Assembly (NCBI GenBank): GCA_006386115.1
Contig: VFIW01000056.1
Location: forward strand, 243,689-307,688
Direction: 5' to 3'
Length of the DNA stretch: 64,000 bases
Origin: Globisporangium splendens
Lineage: Eukaryota; Oomycota; Peronosporomycetes; Pythiales; Pythiaceae
The notes under the pieces: generated by a model
The model's input: only the letters and a program-made list of their open reading frames with translations
Told to the model about the DNA's origin: nothing
Database searches by the model: none
In this document: in pieces, positions 19,999-37,065 of the stretch
Layout: each line of letters opens with the position of its first letter
Numbering within the stretch: the stretch's first letter is position 1
Program-made: the position numbers and the translations under genes

Positions 19999-22014
19999 AT
20001 GTGGTTCGGTCTCGCGCCGTCGCCTGCACCGAATCCGTCGCGCCTCAACTCGCGGGCGTCGCATCCGCCTTCGTGCACGTGCGCTCGCCATCGCGGCGCC
20101 AATGCGCAAGGACACCACCACGCAGCAGCATCGCCAAGACACTCCATGCTGTCGCCACGAAAGCAACAGGAAGATTGCGTGCATGACGACGCGGATTCGA
20201 CGCTCAAGCGTGATCTCGTACGGGTGTCCCACCTTACAGCGCTTCATGGACCCACGGCATCACCGCGAGCGCCACGGAAACAAGACGAGCAGCAATCGGC
20301 AGCATCCATTCCTCGACACCCACGCCATACGCTCGTTTCGCGAAAAAACATGCGGCAGGAGCAGTCCGCATTGTCGCTGCAGATCCACGACGTTGGCCCC
20401 AGGATGGTGGCGAGTGTTGCGCAGCGAGATACAGAAGGCGATCATACGCTTGAGAAAGAGCACGAGTCTGCTACAAGCGACAGACATCAACCAGAGCACG
20501 CCGCTGCTGACCATATGAGTTTCGACATGGACGGAAACAACGCGATGGCCATCGAATTCGCTCATAGCGTGGACAAGCGACTCGATACAATGAGGACGCC
20601 AAAGGCGGGACGGCGCGTGTCCAGAGTGCTCGACTGTATACCACAGCCAACAGTCATCTCCAACGGCGATCGAGAGGCGCACAGGTACAGAGTGTGTTGT
20701 TGCCACTCGCTCGCCATACAAACCTTTCTGCACTCTTCATGTGTGTGTGCGCTGTGATGTAGCAGCAACGTCGACACGCTGGAAGAACCACGCGCTGCAC
20801 CCCCAAGATCTCGTCGATCGTCACGAGCCGCTACGTCCTTGCACCATGACCCGCACTTGGCAACCGATTCGGCATCACGAGGTGATCGCGATCTCTTGGT
20901 GTCCTTTTCGTTTGCGTTTCCTCACCTCCAGCCGGAAAACTTGGTCGGTCACACTTCCAGTGTCTGCTTCGTGGCAACGAAAGACGATCGCTTCCTTGTC
21001 TCGTGCTCGATCGACGGGTCCGTCAAAGTGTGGTCGCGCAGCACCTACGCGTGTCTTCACACACTCTTTGGCCACAAGGACAATGTCTCGTGCATCGATC
21101 TTCATTCGCGATGGCTCGTCTCGGGGTCCCACGACACGACGCTGAGGGTCTACAACTGTCTGGACAACTTTCGATGTCTCCACGTACTTCGCGGCCACAC
21201 TGCGCACATCACCAAGGTTCACTTGCCGCTGTCGCTTCCTCAGCACATCCTGAGCTGCTCGGACGACGCGACCATCCGCATCTGGCATGGCGAGCGCGGC
21301 CACTGCGTGTTCGTCCTGCGCGATCATTCGTCGAGAATCACGTGCTTCCACATGGACGGCGAGAAAGTGTGCTCCGGTGCCGCCGACGCCGCGATCTGCT
21401 TCTGAGATATCCGCAGCATCAGCAAGAACAACTACGACTACAACAACAACAACAGCAACAACAACAGAACGCACCGCCAGCTGCAGCAGCAGACACACAA
21501 GAACAATCGAGAGATCCATGCGACTCAGGCGTTCTACGTGCATAACGCAACAGTTCAAGTGCTCGTGGCGACGTCATCGATTGAAGGCACGTTGCTGCTA
21601 AGCGGCTCGAGCGACGGCACGATTCATCTCTTCAATTTCCACACGATGGATTACATTGGACAACTGGACGGCGTCCACTCGCCGATTTACAGCATGTGTC
21701 TGCTCTCGCATGGGCGACTCGTGTGCTCTACTGGTGACGGGCAGTTGCTTCAGTACAGCGATCTCTACAGCCACCCACTCGAGAAGTCCGAACTCAAGCT
21801 TGCGCCAGTATGGATCTCGTCGTTGCAGCTTTGCGGCGAGATGCTCGTGTGCAGCTCGGAGGGTCTGCTGTACATCGTGGACGTCGAACAGCTCCGCATC
21901 CACACCGTCATCGACACGATGCATGGCTTCATCAACAGCGTCAGCTGGTTGCACGCGAATACACTCATCAGCGGCGGACAGGACAATGTGATAAAGATCT
22001 GGCACATTGCCTGA
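19999..22014 (+). pseudogene. WD40-repeat protein gene interrupted by an in-frame TGA
   Basis: Two exons, 19999-20684 and 20766-22014; without the stop the product would be 644 residues. The first 260 residues are low-complexity, Arg/His/Ser-rich. The rest is a WD40 propeller: LVGHTSSVCFVATKDDRFLV ... SIDGSVKVWS, LFGHKDNVSCIDLH ... DTTLRVYN, LRGHTAHITKVH ... DDATIRIWH, and so on to GGQDNVIKIWHIA. At 21403-21405 a TGA stands where the Trp of a WD dipeptide is expected (AICF-stop-DIRS). The same frame then stays open for 200 more codons with good blades. The gene is either a young pseudogene, truncated at 441 residues, or carries a single-base sequence error (TGG to TGA). Confidence 0.8.
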
Positions 22015-22059
22015 GACGCTCTTGCTGTCGTGTGTTTGTGCGTTGATTGTTGTGGGGTG

Positions 22060-23280
22060 TTAGGAAATCGGTGTCGCTTCTCGTTGCTGTTGTTCCTGTT
22101 GCTGCTGCAATTTCGCCGCGTGCAATTTGGAGAATGCGTTGTGGCGACCTAGGGCATCGTGAGTGGGGAACTTTCGCTGGCAGAGCAGACAGCAAATCAG
22201 TTTGGTTGCGGCCGGCATCGTTGATCCCACTGGGTCAGTCTCGTGGTTGACGCATGACTTCGCACCCGACACGCTGGAGGATGCCTCCGCGTTTTCTGTA
22301 GTTCCTTTTGCTGGAGTCTTTGGTGACTGCCTCCACGTTGCCCAGCGTCTCGCTTTCTCGTCTAATCCCGAGTTCAAGATGGTTTCCTGCATCTCTGCAT
22401 CCATGCTGCTGCTGTTCTCATTGCCTGCCTCTGTATCTTCCGTCCTCTGCTTCGACGGTGAAGCCACACACGTTCGTTCAAATCCTTTGGCATGGAATTC
22501 TTCGCGCGCAAGCCGCTCCTCTTCTTCTTGGAACGCCCGCCAGATCTCCTCCGGGGTGCGTTGACGACGAGGTTCCCTTTGCGGAGGAGGAAATGGTGGT
22601 GGTGGAGGCTTTCGATCATTCTGCTGCTCTTGGTTCTTCTTCTTGCGTTTCCGCGGGTACGCTGGTGGGCCAGTCGGTGGCGGTGGCGGACGTTTATGCT
22701 GAGGTGGTGCTCGGGGATGTGGCACTTTTCCGGCGCGAACGGTGCTAAGGTACTTGCGCTGCGAAGTCTCGTCAACTAGGCATTCATAGGCTTCGCTCAG
22801 TCGCTTGAAGGCTGCTTCCGCGTCTACAACAAACCAACCAATGCACAAGTGATTGAGCGTATGTCAGTATCACGTCTCATGCTCCAGTCTTGTTACTCAT
22901 AAGGTGACGAGCATACCAACGGATTTGTTCTTGTCTGGATGCACTTGGATCGCGAGCTCTTTGTATCGTCTGCACACACATGCAAGGTCACCTAAGCCCA
23001 TCCATTCCTCCTATGTATTTCCCTCATAATAGAAGAAGAAAAAAAGAACGAGCATCGTGGGGGGAAATCAACGCACCGCCGCACTTGCTTGACGTCAATG
23101 AAGATGGCGTTCTGCTGCGCTGCAAGGAGCTGCAGCACCTCGTAGTGGTCGCTACAAAGGCGCACACGAAGGATGACAGAGGTCAGCGTTGGCATGAGCA
23201 TGCGCACGTGGCCATTAAACACAGAGATAGCGACGCAACCTGCAGCGCAAAATGCGCACCACCGCGTGGTCCTCGTCCAT
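22060..23280 (-). CDS. J-domain co-chaperone with C-terminal C2H2 zinc finger
   Basis: Four exons on the minus strand: 23280-23240, 23151-23077, 22969-22917 and 22823-22060 (310 residues). The J domain occupies about residues 15-75 (DHYEVLQLLAAQ ... VRRRYKELAIQVHPDKNKSV ... AAFKRLSEAYECLVDETSQR) with the HPD catalytic triad at 49-51 split from the rest by introns. A Pro-rich linker (HKRPPPPPTGPPAYPRKR), a charged segment and a C2H2 finger (LCQRKFPTHDALGRHNAFSKLH, C-x2-C-x12-H-x5-H, about 270-295) follow. J domain plus U1-like C2H2 finger is the arrangement of ribosome-biogenesis and RNA-linked J proteins, though I cannot assign an orthologue. The first exon encodes only 13 residues. The stop is 45 bp from the convergent WD40 gene. 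Confidence 0.88.
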
Positions 23281-23429
23281 GATGCAAGAAGCGCAAAACG
23301 TTCAAAATGTGGGGTTGAGTGGGTGTTATTTAACACTACTGTACTGCTTTTTGCCAATGCAAACGCAACCGGTTCATAACATCATTTTCTTGACAACAAC
23401 AGCAATAAATACCAGACCAAGAATGGCGT

Positions 23430-24658
23430 TCATTGCGCCATGGCGAATGATGCCTCGTCCTGGTCGCGATCCTTAACGCCCTCAGCCTCGTGGTCGTACT
23501 CATTCTCGTTCTCACCATCGTCTTCTTCATCGTCCTGTTCATCGTGCTCGTGCTCGTGCTCATGCCGCGTCTTCACTGCGAGCGCGTGGACGCGACGCAC
23601 GAAACTCAAGTCGTGCTGCAGCACGTCCGCATTGAAATGCTGCACAAGCAATTGCATCAGCTGAGACTAGCAAGTAAACCAAATAAACAACATAAACCAA
23701 TACCTCTTCTTCTAGCGAGTCCAGGAGCTTCTTGTATTCCGCCACGTTGACCCCATCGGGCGTCAGCACGAGCTCGTCCTCCTTCGCTGATTGTCCTTCC
23801 TCCGGTGGGTAGTTCTCCAAGAGCGACTCGACGTCCTCGTACAGATGCTGGTGCTCGAGCGGCAAGTACTCGTTGAATTTGCGCTTCTTCGTGCGCTCTG
23901 CGACGATCGCGTCGTCGAGTTTGCTCACGCACTTCACATGGATGAAGCCATGGCCCCACGGGTACAACACGATGCAAAAGCCGTCATCGCTGCGATAGCC
24001 GCGCAAGTAACCTGCGCCAACGGGTGTCGCAACAAGGTCGTCAAGGCGCAGACCAGCTATTTCACGCAGCATGCACATGTAATGTTAGTCCAACGATCTA
24101 CGCAATAGATGGCAAGACCTCTAAGGTCAACGCACCGACAACGTGGTCTTTGCGCAGCACAAAGCCCTCGATCGGGTCCGCGATCCACTCGCGCAGGAAT
24201 TGCGCGACGCGGTCTTTCATCTCCAGCGCCACGAGCGCGCGCTTGGAGAACTCCATGCTCGCATCGTCCTGTTCGAGCGTCGCGAGCAACACGCGCACGC
24301 AGCGCTCAAGCTTCTTCTTGTACACAGGCGACGGCAGCAGCTGCAGCGCCTGCATCACGAGCTTCTGGATCACATCCATCTTGCGCGACGGCACGACTGC
24401 GACGGCTTCCAGCAGGTGCAGCCAGCGGTGGTCGCGCTCCTCGTACCGGTGCGTGCGCGGCAGCGGACGCGCGAGCTGCAGCAGCACGCTCGAGTGCACG
24501 GGCATCGCGAAGGCGACGCAGTTGCGGTCGGCGGCCTTGCGGAACTGCATCTCGTTCAGCGAGAACACGGGCAGCCCCGAGGACGACGACGACGAGGAGG
24601 AGGAGGCGGACGCGGCGCCGCTGGTGTCGTCTTCGGGCTTGAGACTCGTTGCCATCAT
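23430..24658 (-). CDS. Unrecognised conserved-looking protein
   Basis: Three exons on the minus strand: 24658-24136, 24056-23704 and 23660-23430 (368 residues); the second intron is only 43 nt. After a Ser-rich start (poly-Ser, about 17-27) there is an alpha-helical domain (WLHLLEAVAVVPSRKMDVIQ ... LVALEMKDRVAQFLREWIAD). Then comes a compact beta-rich piece (VATPVGAGYLRGYRSDDGFC ... YPWGHGFIHVKCVSKL) that looks like a small folded module, and a helical region (YLPLEHQHLYEDVESLLENY). The tail is acidic and His-rich (EHEHEHDEQDDEEDDGENEN). I do not recognise a family. The start shares a 172-bp divergent upstream region with the exonuclease gene. Confidence 0.75.
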
Positions 24659-24830
24659 CGCAGCTTGAATTGTGCAGGAGGAGGGATGGCGAAGGGAAAG
24701 GGGCTATTAATAAGGCAACCACCTAGAGTGGACTTGAGCTGCATCATCCACCCACTGGGGTGATTTGAGTAGGGTGATTGGGTGGTTTGGCAGAGCACCA
24801 CACTTCTCTGTGATCAGTCAAGTGGGGACG

Positions 24831-26193
24831 ATGGCGCCGACGATGGCCATGCAGGTGCTGCGGCGCGCGTGCGTCTCGTCGTCGCGCACGGCGCTGCCGC
24901 CAACGACGACGAATATGGTGGCGATGGCTCCTTCGTCTGCTTTGCTACCGGTGGTCCTCAACGTGCCGCCACACGCGCAGTTCTCCAGCAAGCGGCGCGT
25001 GCGCTACGGCGACAACGAGTCGTCTCGTGGCAAGCTGTTCTCGTTCATGAAGCAGAAGCAAAAGGCGCAATTGGACAAACTGCGTGCGTCGTTAGCGAGT
25101 GAGCAACTCGCAAAGATGAGTGTGCTGCCGGTCAGTGAAGAAGAAGCCGCGATGGCCGTGACTGCAGACGACGCCAGTGAGAGCGGCAACAACACGGGCA
25201 AGAGCGCCAAGGAGTTTTCGCGGATGCGCAAGCTCAAGGAGGCCAAGCAGGAGCGCGTCAAGCACCTGCCACTGTTCAAACCCAACTCGCCGCTGCTGCG
25301 CCACTTTGGCGATCAGACGCTCGGCGATTACGACCAGCTGCCCACGACGGCGTTCCACGGCCAGGTGCTCGTGATCCACTCGCCACAGGAAGAAGCGATT
25401 TATGCGTCCTATCTGCGCGCGCAAAAGGTGTGGTGGCATACTGCATGCACAGGTCTTGTGTGTGTATGCAACTCATATATGTGTGCATGTTGCATAGGTC
25501 TTTGGTGTGGACACGGAGGCCAAGCCAGACTTCCACACCAAGAAGCAGATGAACCCGGTGTGTCTGATCCAGCTCGCGACGCTCGACCGCGCGTTTATTT
25601 ATCGCCTGCAGCGCGGCCAACCACTGCCACCCGTGCTCCAGGAGCTGCTCGCGAACCCAGACGTGCTCAAGATCGGCCACTCGCTGCACGACGACTTTCG
25701 CCAGATGAAGGCGTCGAAGCTGGTTAATGCTGTCAACTCGACGGTCGACACGCTGCCGATCGCCAACAAACTCGGGTGCTTGCGACCAGGACTCAAGACC
25801 CTGTGTCAGTTGTTCCTTGGTGGCGTGATCTCCAAGGAGATGCAAGTTTCGAACTGGGAAGCCACGCGTCTGAGTCCCGCGCAGATCAAATACGCAGCGA
25901 CGGATGCGTGGGCGCCTCTGCGAGGTGAGCAAGTTGAGATTTGACATTGTGTCTGCTGGTACAATGGCGTCTCTAATGAATGCACTGTGTATGGTTCTAT
26001 TGCAGTGCTGCTGGAGATGATTCAATTAGAGGAAACGCGCCTGCTGCTTCGCACCAAGAGCTACAACAGCTTTGGTCGAACTGTGGTCGACGACGACCAC
26101 GACAAGCTACTCGGACTGCTCCACAGTTTTGTGCTGAGCCAACAGCCGCCAGAGGTGAGTAGGATCAGCGGCAGCAGTACCGACCAACCTTAG
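24831..26193 (+). CDS. DEDDy 3'-5' exonuclease (RNase D/WRN-like), probably mitochondrial
   Basis: Three exons: 24831-25427, 25498-25924 and 26006-26193 (403 residues). The exonuclease domain has the DEDD signature: FGVDTEAKP (Asp and Glu, motif I), GHSLHDDFRQM (motif II) and YAATDAWAPL (Tyr and Asp, motif III, hence DEDDy). The N-terminus is rich in Arg, Ser and Ala without acids (MQVLRRACVSSSRTALPP ... FSSKRRVRYG), as in a mitochondrial presequence. The frame is open further 5' but the first ATG is at 24831. The last codons may be wrong: a strong donor (GAGGTGAGT) sits at the end of the homologous part, and splicing to an AG near 26238 would give another tail running into the convergent kinase gene. 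Confidence 0.88.
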
Positions 26194-26221
26194 CGGATTT
26201 TTGCCTTGCTGTATACTTTTT

Positions 26222-30903
<4,682 letters not shown>

Positions 30904-31477
30904 GTTGCCTTTTAATGTCGCTTGCCGCGTTCGAGTGCCGTTAGTAAGAGAAAGAAAGAGTGGAGTTTGGCGACAAGGGAATGCGATTGACCTGGTTCTC
31001 CCAGACAGTAGGGGAGGAAACCGGTGGCTTCCGCTTGTCGTCTCCATGATTTGTGCATGTAACTAAATATTGCCTTGCCTTGCGTATATGCCCTTGCTTC
31101 TTCATTGTTTTTGAGTTGTCCACAACTGGTGGACACTTGTGAAAGTGGAACGTTCTGACCACGACTGCATGCACACATTGAAGCAACGACAAAGCACATG
31201 ATCCAAATGCCGACACATGCACGCGCACCATGTACGCTGGTTGTTCGTTTATATATATTGAATGGCTGTCGCCTTCTCTCTCTCTCTCATTTGTTTGTTT
31301 CTATGTAAAAATGGACGTCGCGTGCGCCAGAGCCGCAAAATCAGAGCTTGTTTGTTCTACCCAAATCAAAATGTAGCGTTCTTGGTCGTGTCTGCAAGTG
31401 CAAGACACACACACAATCACTACACACTCTGGTGCACAAGCACACGCTCACGTGAAGCCCCATCAGTGCACTCATGC
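30904..31477. other. Convergent intergenic region
   Basis: 574 nt between the stops of two convergent genes. It holds a short (TC)n run near 31276 and an imperfect palindrome TTGTCCACAACTGGTGGACA near 31116. It includes both 3' UTRs; no gene seen. Confidence 0.6.
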
Positions 31478-34052
31478 TCAGTTCTTGCGGCTGCTCGTGC
31501 GCTTGAGCGTGGACTTGGCGGCCGCGTCGGTCGCATCGGCGCTCTCTGGCGTCGCTGCTGCTGGCGCCGCTTGGTCGAGCGAGATCTGGCCCGTGACTTC
31601 CAACAGCTCCCGGCACTTTTGGATCCACGCCACGAGCTCTTCGACTTGGACTGCAAGCATTAAACACACACAAAACAACACGATTAGGTCATCATCCACT
31701 TGCTACACAAACACATTCGCACAGATACGTACTCCGTCCGTCCTTGTCTTCATCGATCTGCGCGATGAGCCAGTCGACGTCTTCTTCCGTATTGGCCTTG
31801 CGCAGGATCGTCATGACGGCGTTGCGCAGCTCCTCAGCGCTCAAGACACCGTCGCTATCGCGATCGAGCACGTACAGTCGGTCGCCGACGTCGCGGTCGA
31901 CCTTGTCCAACTCGACCTCCAAGTTCGAGAGCATCGTCTCGAGCTTCTTCATCATGCGACCCGCGGTCTTGTTCTCCTTCGACTGCGCGCCGATGCGGCC
32001 CGCGGCCAACAGACCCTCGACGTCCATCTCCGACTTGTTCTGCTTCATCTGGTCCACGGCTTGACGCTCCTTCTCGACGATCGACTTGAACGCGAGCGAC
32101 TCAAGCGCGCTCAACTCCTCGAGGCTCACAATCGCTTCCACAGTCTTCACTGGAGCGGCGGCAGGCGCAGCACCATCGACTGGAGCAGCAGTCGCAGTTG
32201 GTTCCACTGGCGTCACAGGGGTAGCAACAGTGGTCGCACCAGCATCAGCAGTGCTCACCACAACCACTGGTTCCGATGCTGGAGAACTGCTGCTGAAGAT
32301 GATGTCGGGCTCGACGACCTCGACTTGCTCCTTCGCCTTGGCTTCAGCCACAGCGGCGGCAGCGGCTTCGTCGTCGGCCTTCTTCTTCGCATCCGCACGG
32401 AACTTCTCTTCGTCGGCAATCATCTCGTTCTGGTATCGGATACTCTCGAGCTTGAGCTCGCGCATCTGCAGGCTTTCCTTGCTCGACGATGCGGCAGCCA
32501 ACGCGACTTCCGTCACGACCTCTTCGTCCATGGACGACATCGACGTCGCAAGCGCGGCTTCAGGGCTATCCATCGCCGTGATGTTGAGCGCGCGCGACAT
32601 GATCAGCAGCGACGCCGGCACATTCTTGTTGATCGATAGATCCAGCCACTGCTTCATCTGACGCACGTACCCGGCCTTGGTCAACCCCGTGGCACGCATG
32701 CCACGCTCCATGCACGCCTGCTGGAGCTCTTCCTTGTCCAGCGAGTCGAGTCCTTCCCAGATGATATCCTGGTCGTCCTTCTTGAGCTGACGCACCTTGT
32801 TGCGCAACTGGAATCGCAAAAAGTTGTCGTTGCCGTAGTGCTGTACGCCCATGTAGCGACACATGGCGACAAGCTGTGGACGCGAGATGTTGTCGAGCAT
32901 CAATTCATCATTGAACAACGTCGCAACCTTGAGCGTCTCTTCCGACGTGAGCGGCTCGCCGCGTTGCGCACGCTCGACAAAGTCCATGACTTCGCGCGCT
33001 GTGGCCTTGCGCTCCTCGGTCACACCCTCCGTGTCACGGGTATCCTGCATCACTTCCTTGACCGTTTCTTGAAGGAACTCGGCCAACGAGACACGCAATT
33101 GCAGTTGGCGCTTCATGTCTTCTTCGCGCTGGAACGAGTCCTTGTACGTGCTCGGCAGCATGTTCGGGAAGATCTTGAGCGCCACGGGCAGCAGCAGTTC
33201 CATGAACGGCACGATCAAAAAGAACGAGAACGGCACCAGACGCAGCAGATCCGCGACCGTGCGCTGCAATTGCTTGCGCTCACGACGCGAGAGCGCATTT
33301 CCGCGCACGAGACGGCGCAGGATACGCGTCGACGTACTCACATCAGCGTACAGCAACTTCGTGCCGAGCCAGTAGTGCTTGAGCTCAGCCTTGATCTTGT
33401 CCTTCGTCTTGGCCCACCACGCCTTCACGGCCGCTGGATCCTTAATGATCAGCACAATGCCGCGCACGAGCGCCTTGGCGCCATCGACCGTGAGCTGCGG
33501 CACACGCTTGATCAGCGACACGGCCTGCTCCGACACCTTTGGGATCTGTTCATCGAGGTTCTCAATGCGGATCAGTCGTCGCTCACCTCCTTTCTCCAGT
33601 GCACTCTCGAGCTTCTCTTCCTGAGCCTTGATCTTACTGCGCCGACGACGCGCCGCCGCGATCTTCTTCTTCGCAGCTGGATCCGTTACACTCGACGACG
33701 AGCTGCTGCTAGGCGTACCCAGCGGCGAGGACGTGAAGGTACGCACAGAGATGCCTCCAAGCGGGAGCATGATCGACGCATCACGGTACAATCGCGTGCG
33801 CTGGTGGATTTGCAGCGAAGGCTGCTGAGCGCCGCTGGTGGCGTCGAGCCACGGGAAGAACGCGGTTGGCGTGGCTGTGCTCTTGCGGCGCTTGTCGTGC
33901 GAGTCGAACGCAGAGGACGCGCAGAACACGCTGGTGTCCTTGCGCAGCAGCAGCGGGTGCGGCGGCTGATACTGGTGGTGGCGCGTGTACGCAGTGGAGC
34001 GCATCAGCGAGCGCTGGGAGCGCGCGGCGTTGCGCATGCTCGAGCGCAACAT
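31478..34052 (-). CDS. LETM1: LETM1 family mitochondrial inner-membrane protein with EF-hands
   Basis: Two exons on the minus strand, 34052-31733 and 31650-31478 (830 residues). The Arg/Ser-rich N-terminus (MLRSSMRNAARSQRSLMRST) is a mitochondrial presequence. The single membrane segment with its Pro-kinked signature (LVPFSFFLIVPFMELLLPVA, about 255-280) is diagnostic of LETM1/Mdm38. The ribosome-binding-like LETM1 domain follows (LPSTYKDSFQ ... LVAMCRYMGVQHYGND ... EGLDSLDKEELQQACMERGM). After coiled-coil and Ala/Val/Thr-rich segments come two EF-hands: DRDSDGVLSAEE and DEDKDGRIQVEE, the second split by the intron, which supports the splice. The family maintains mitochondrial K+/H+ and Ca2+ homeostasis. 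The tail ends TLKRTSSRKN. Confidence 0.95.
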
Positions 34053-34850
34053 GCTGGAATGCTGCTGGTGCGGAAATGATACGAGTCTGTGGCTCGCTCG
34101 AAGACCCAGCAGCTACGGTTCAGAAAATAGAAGAGCGGACCGGTCCCACTTCGAGACCGTAATATCAATAGGTACGCAAGACGGCTGTCTCAAAGACAGA
34201 CCTGTGAGAGTTGGTACAGAGCGACGTCATCAAGGTTTGTATTTTGGAAACGAACTCACAATCATTCCAGTGGGAGGAGCAATCACTCCTGGGATGCCAG
34301 TCAAGGTGATCGATTGTGGATCGTTTGTACTGTCGGAACAATGATGGATGGATGAATGACAGGGACACGTTTGCACAGAATGTCGGTGTTTACTGCACTG
34401 AAGGCTGCACATGTAGCTAAGGTGTCCTCAGTCCGCACCCTGTATACTCGAACCAGCTTCCTCCCATCACGAAGGCACACAGCACATTTATTCACGCACA
34501 AGCACACCCACACTACCTGCCCTCAACACCTTGGAACCTTCGTCTGGAGTGGGTTTTCATAGACCACAGTCGCTCCACGTCCTGGATTGCACGGTAGATC
34601 ATCCAGCCATTGCCAAAGTGCATGCACTTTGCGCATGCTTGTTCCCTCTATGCAAGACCAGCTCGCACCTCTATACTTGACACTCCACACTACTGTTTTA
34701 AGGTAGCCAACCAAACAATACTGACATCAAATTAAAAAGTGCAGAGGGTACGCATATCTGAGAAATATCAACGTGATGTTTTTTATTGGCTTGGGAGCTG
34801 CTCCGTTAAACAACGAACACACTTCGCAGACGCACTTCTCGCAGGCAACA
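34053..34850. other. Divergent intergenic region, nothing coding seen
   Basis: 798 nt between LETM1 (minus) and the PHP-domain gene (plus). A TCATTTCC initiator-like word for LETM1 lies at about 34072-34080 on the minus strand. A small perfect hairpin CTGTCTCAAAGACAG lies near 34186. Short frames have no domain. Confidence 0.5.
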
Positions 34851-36689
34851 ATGGTGAGTGCGTCGGCGAGCGGCAAGAAAAAGAAGAAAGTGAAGAAGAG
34901 CGCCAAGCGCAAGCCCGTGAACCTCCAGTCCAACTTCAACCGTAAGTGCATCAGCGCCAGCTCAGGTACTGCGACTGGCGCGGCCGCCGGCATGACAAGC
35001 CCCAGCAAGCACGCGTCGATAAGTGCCGACATGTTTCCTACCAACCATAATGACGACTCTGGTCATCATCACCACAACCGTAATGACGCTCGTGATGACA
35101 CAGGTGACTGCTCCTGCGGCGACTTCCATCTGCACAGGTACACATGCTATGTATATGCTGTTGTTGTGGTTCTCGTGTCCTGCGAGTAGATGCGCTTCGC
35201 TACCCGACTTGCTCTGCTTGTCTTTTGCCTGGTGTTCATCTCACAGCATCTGCAGCGATGGAAAGCTGAAGCCGAGCGAGGTGATTGAGAAGGCTGCCAC
35301 GAACGGCGTTACGTACATGTCGCTCACGGACCACGACACGATGGCAGGTGTTGCTGAAGCCATGGAGACCGCGAAGCGACTCGATGTGCTCGTGTTCCCA
35401 GGTGTGGAGATCAGTGCCGAGGTGAAAGGAGGCGAGAATTTGCACATTCTCGGGTACTTTTATCCAGGCTCGAATAGCGTGGAGCTAGAAGCACAACTGG
35501 AGAAGATCCGAACAGGACGACACAAGCGAGGCAAGGGCATGCTGAGCAAACTGGTGCGTTGCTGGCTAGAGTCTTGATTTGTGTGTGTCGTCCCCCCACA
35601 TTTTTGAGAGCTTTATGTTCATGTGTCTTTCCTTTTCTTCCTAGGCTTCGATGGGCATCAAGTTAGAGTGGGACCGCGTGCTGGAGATCGCCGGTGAAGC
35701 AGCGCCTGGACGGCCACACGTCGCGCAAGCGCTGGTCGAAGGAGGCTTTGTCCCCACCTTTCGAGAAGCGTTCAATCGGTATTTGCACAACAATGGTCCT
35801 GCCTACGTCGAGGTATGCATGATCAATGAGATGAGCTGCGCTTGCACATGCAAGTGCTCATTGTATATACGTTCGTCGCTCGTGTAGGGCGAGCACTTTC
35901 CTCCAGAAGAAGCCATCAAGCTCATTGCGAGCGCCGGTGGAGTCTCGGTGCTCGCACACCCATGGTGCTGTAAAGTGAGTATTTGCGAAATTTGCAGCTA
36001 TTTGTTCGATGCTTTCAGCGCATGCATATACACGTTGCTCAACGATTCTATGCTTTATTTCCCCACAGAACCCCCTCACGCTAGTGCCAGAACTGGCAAA
36101 GCTAGGCATCCAGGTACTACTTCCCTCTTTCTCGTGACTGAATGCGCTTCATGCTGTTGAGCTCACTGGATCTGGGTTGCATTACAGGGCATTGAAGTCT
36201 ATCACGATGTATCGAAAATCGATACCTACGGCTATTTGGCGACCGAGTCCGGACTGTTAAAGGTATGCAGCGCTCGATTTGTCTTTTCGATTGGTGGAGA
36301 GAGATCACGTGAACGATCGGATTTGCGCGTATCTGTAGATGGGTGGCTCGGATTTCCACGGCATTGATCCAAACACGGAATGCGCTCCCGGCGGGATCCC
36401 ATTCCCGCGAAAGCAAGTCGAGACCTTCCTCGCACACGCGAAAAGCGTCTGGGAGCGTCCACTGGCCGAGCGCCTGCGTGCAGTGGTCGACACGGCAAAG
36501 CAGCTCAAGCAGCAGCAGCAGCAGCAAATCGACGTCAACGCGCAAGAAAACGTCGAGGAGCTGCTCATTTGGCGAGAGCAGCTGGACATGGCTCAGCAAA
36601 CGTGCGCAGTCCTCGGAGCTGAGCTTGAGGTGCTCGAGGGTGAAAGCAGCCCGAGTCAGTACCGAACACTGCGCGTTCGCGTCTCGTAG
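34851..36689 (+). CDS. PHP-domain metal-dependent phosphoesterase (TrpH/YciV-like)
   Basis: Seven exons: 34851-35137, 35247-35553, 35645-35812, 35888-35974, 36069-36113 (45 nt), 36188-36262 and 36339-36689 (439 residues). All metal-ligand motifs of the PHP fold are present and span exon junctions. They are DFHLHSICSDG (about 91-101), LTDHDT, FPGVEIS, SVLAHPW, GIEVYHDV and MGGSDFHG. In bacteria this subfamily removes phosphate or nucleotides from nucleoside bisphosphates and RNA 5' ends. Eukaryotic function is little known and the substrate is inferred only from fold. The N-terminus is a Lys-rich basic stretch (SGKKKKKVKKSAKRKP), possibly nuclear-targeting. The C-terminus is a coiled coil with poly-Gln. 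The ATG at 34851 was chosen over 34773 for context. Confidence 0.9.
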
Positions 36690-37065
36690 AGTTCGCATCG
36701 CGTGCCTGCATCGCAGCGTTGGTCCTCATCTTGCCCAACGCAATTTTCTTCATCATAGACGAATCTCCTTTTACCCCGCTGTGTTTGCCCCACAAATTTT
36801 CCCCACAAGTAAAAGTTGCATTCACGGTGCTTTTCATAGTACTAAACTTCATGAGGTACCAATCTGCTAAATGTGTCAGCATTCTTGTGCCACCATTTGG
36901 CAAATGTTCCTACATATGAAGAAAGATGTTCTCAAATAGAAATACATTCCACATTGCAGAAACATAAAAAGAAATAGTCTGTACGGTGGATCACTCATAC
37001 AAAATTAACGAAACCAACGCGAATCATGTTCTCATTTTCCACCTGCACATTTTGAGCCAAAAGAG
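36690..37065. other. Intergenic region
   Basis: 376 nt between two plus-strand genes. An initiator-like TCTCATTTTCCACC lies at 37030-37043, only 23 nt before the next ATG, so it may be chance. No gene seen. Confidence 0.5.

Noticed and set aside
22620..22700. Pro-rich stretch as a tandem DNA repeat
   Set aside because: It encodes the PPPPP linker of the J-domain protein and is not a regular nucleotide repeat.
31398..34079. Long open frames on the plus strand opposite LETM1
   Set aside because: Antisense shadows of a GC-biased coding exon; the minus strand has the full LETM1 and EF-hand sequence.
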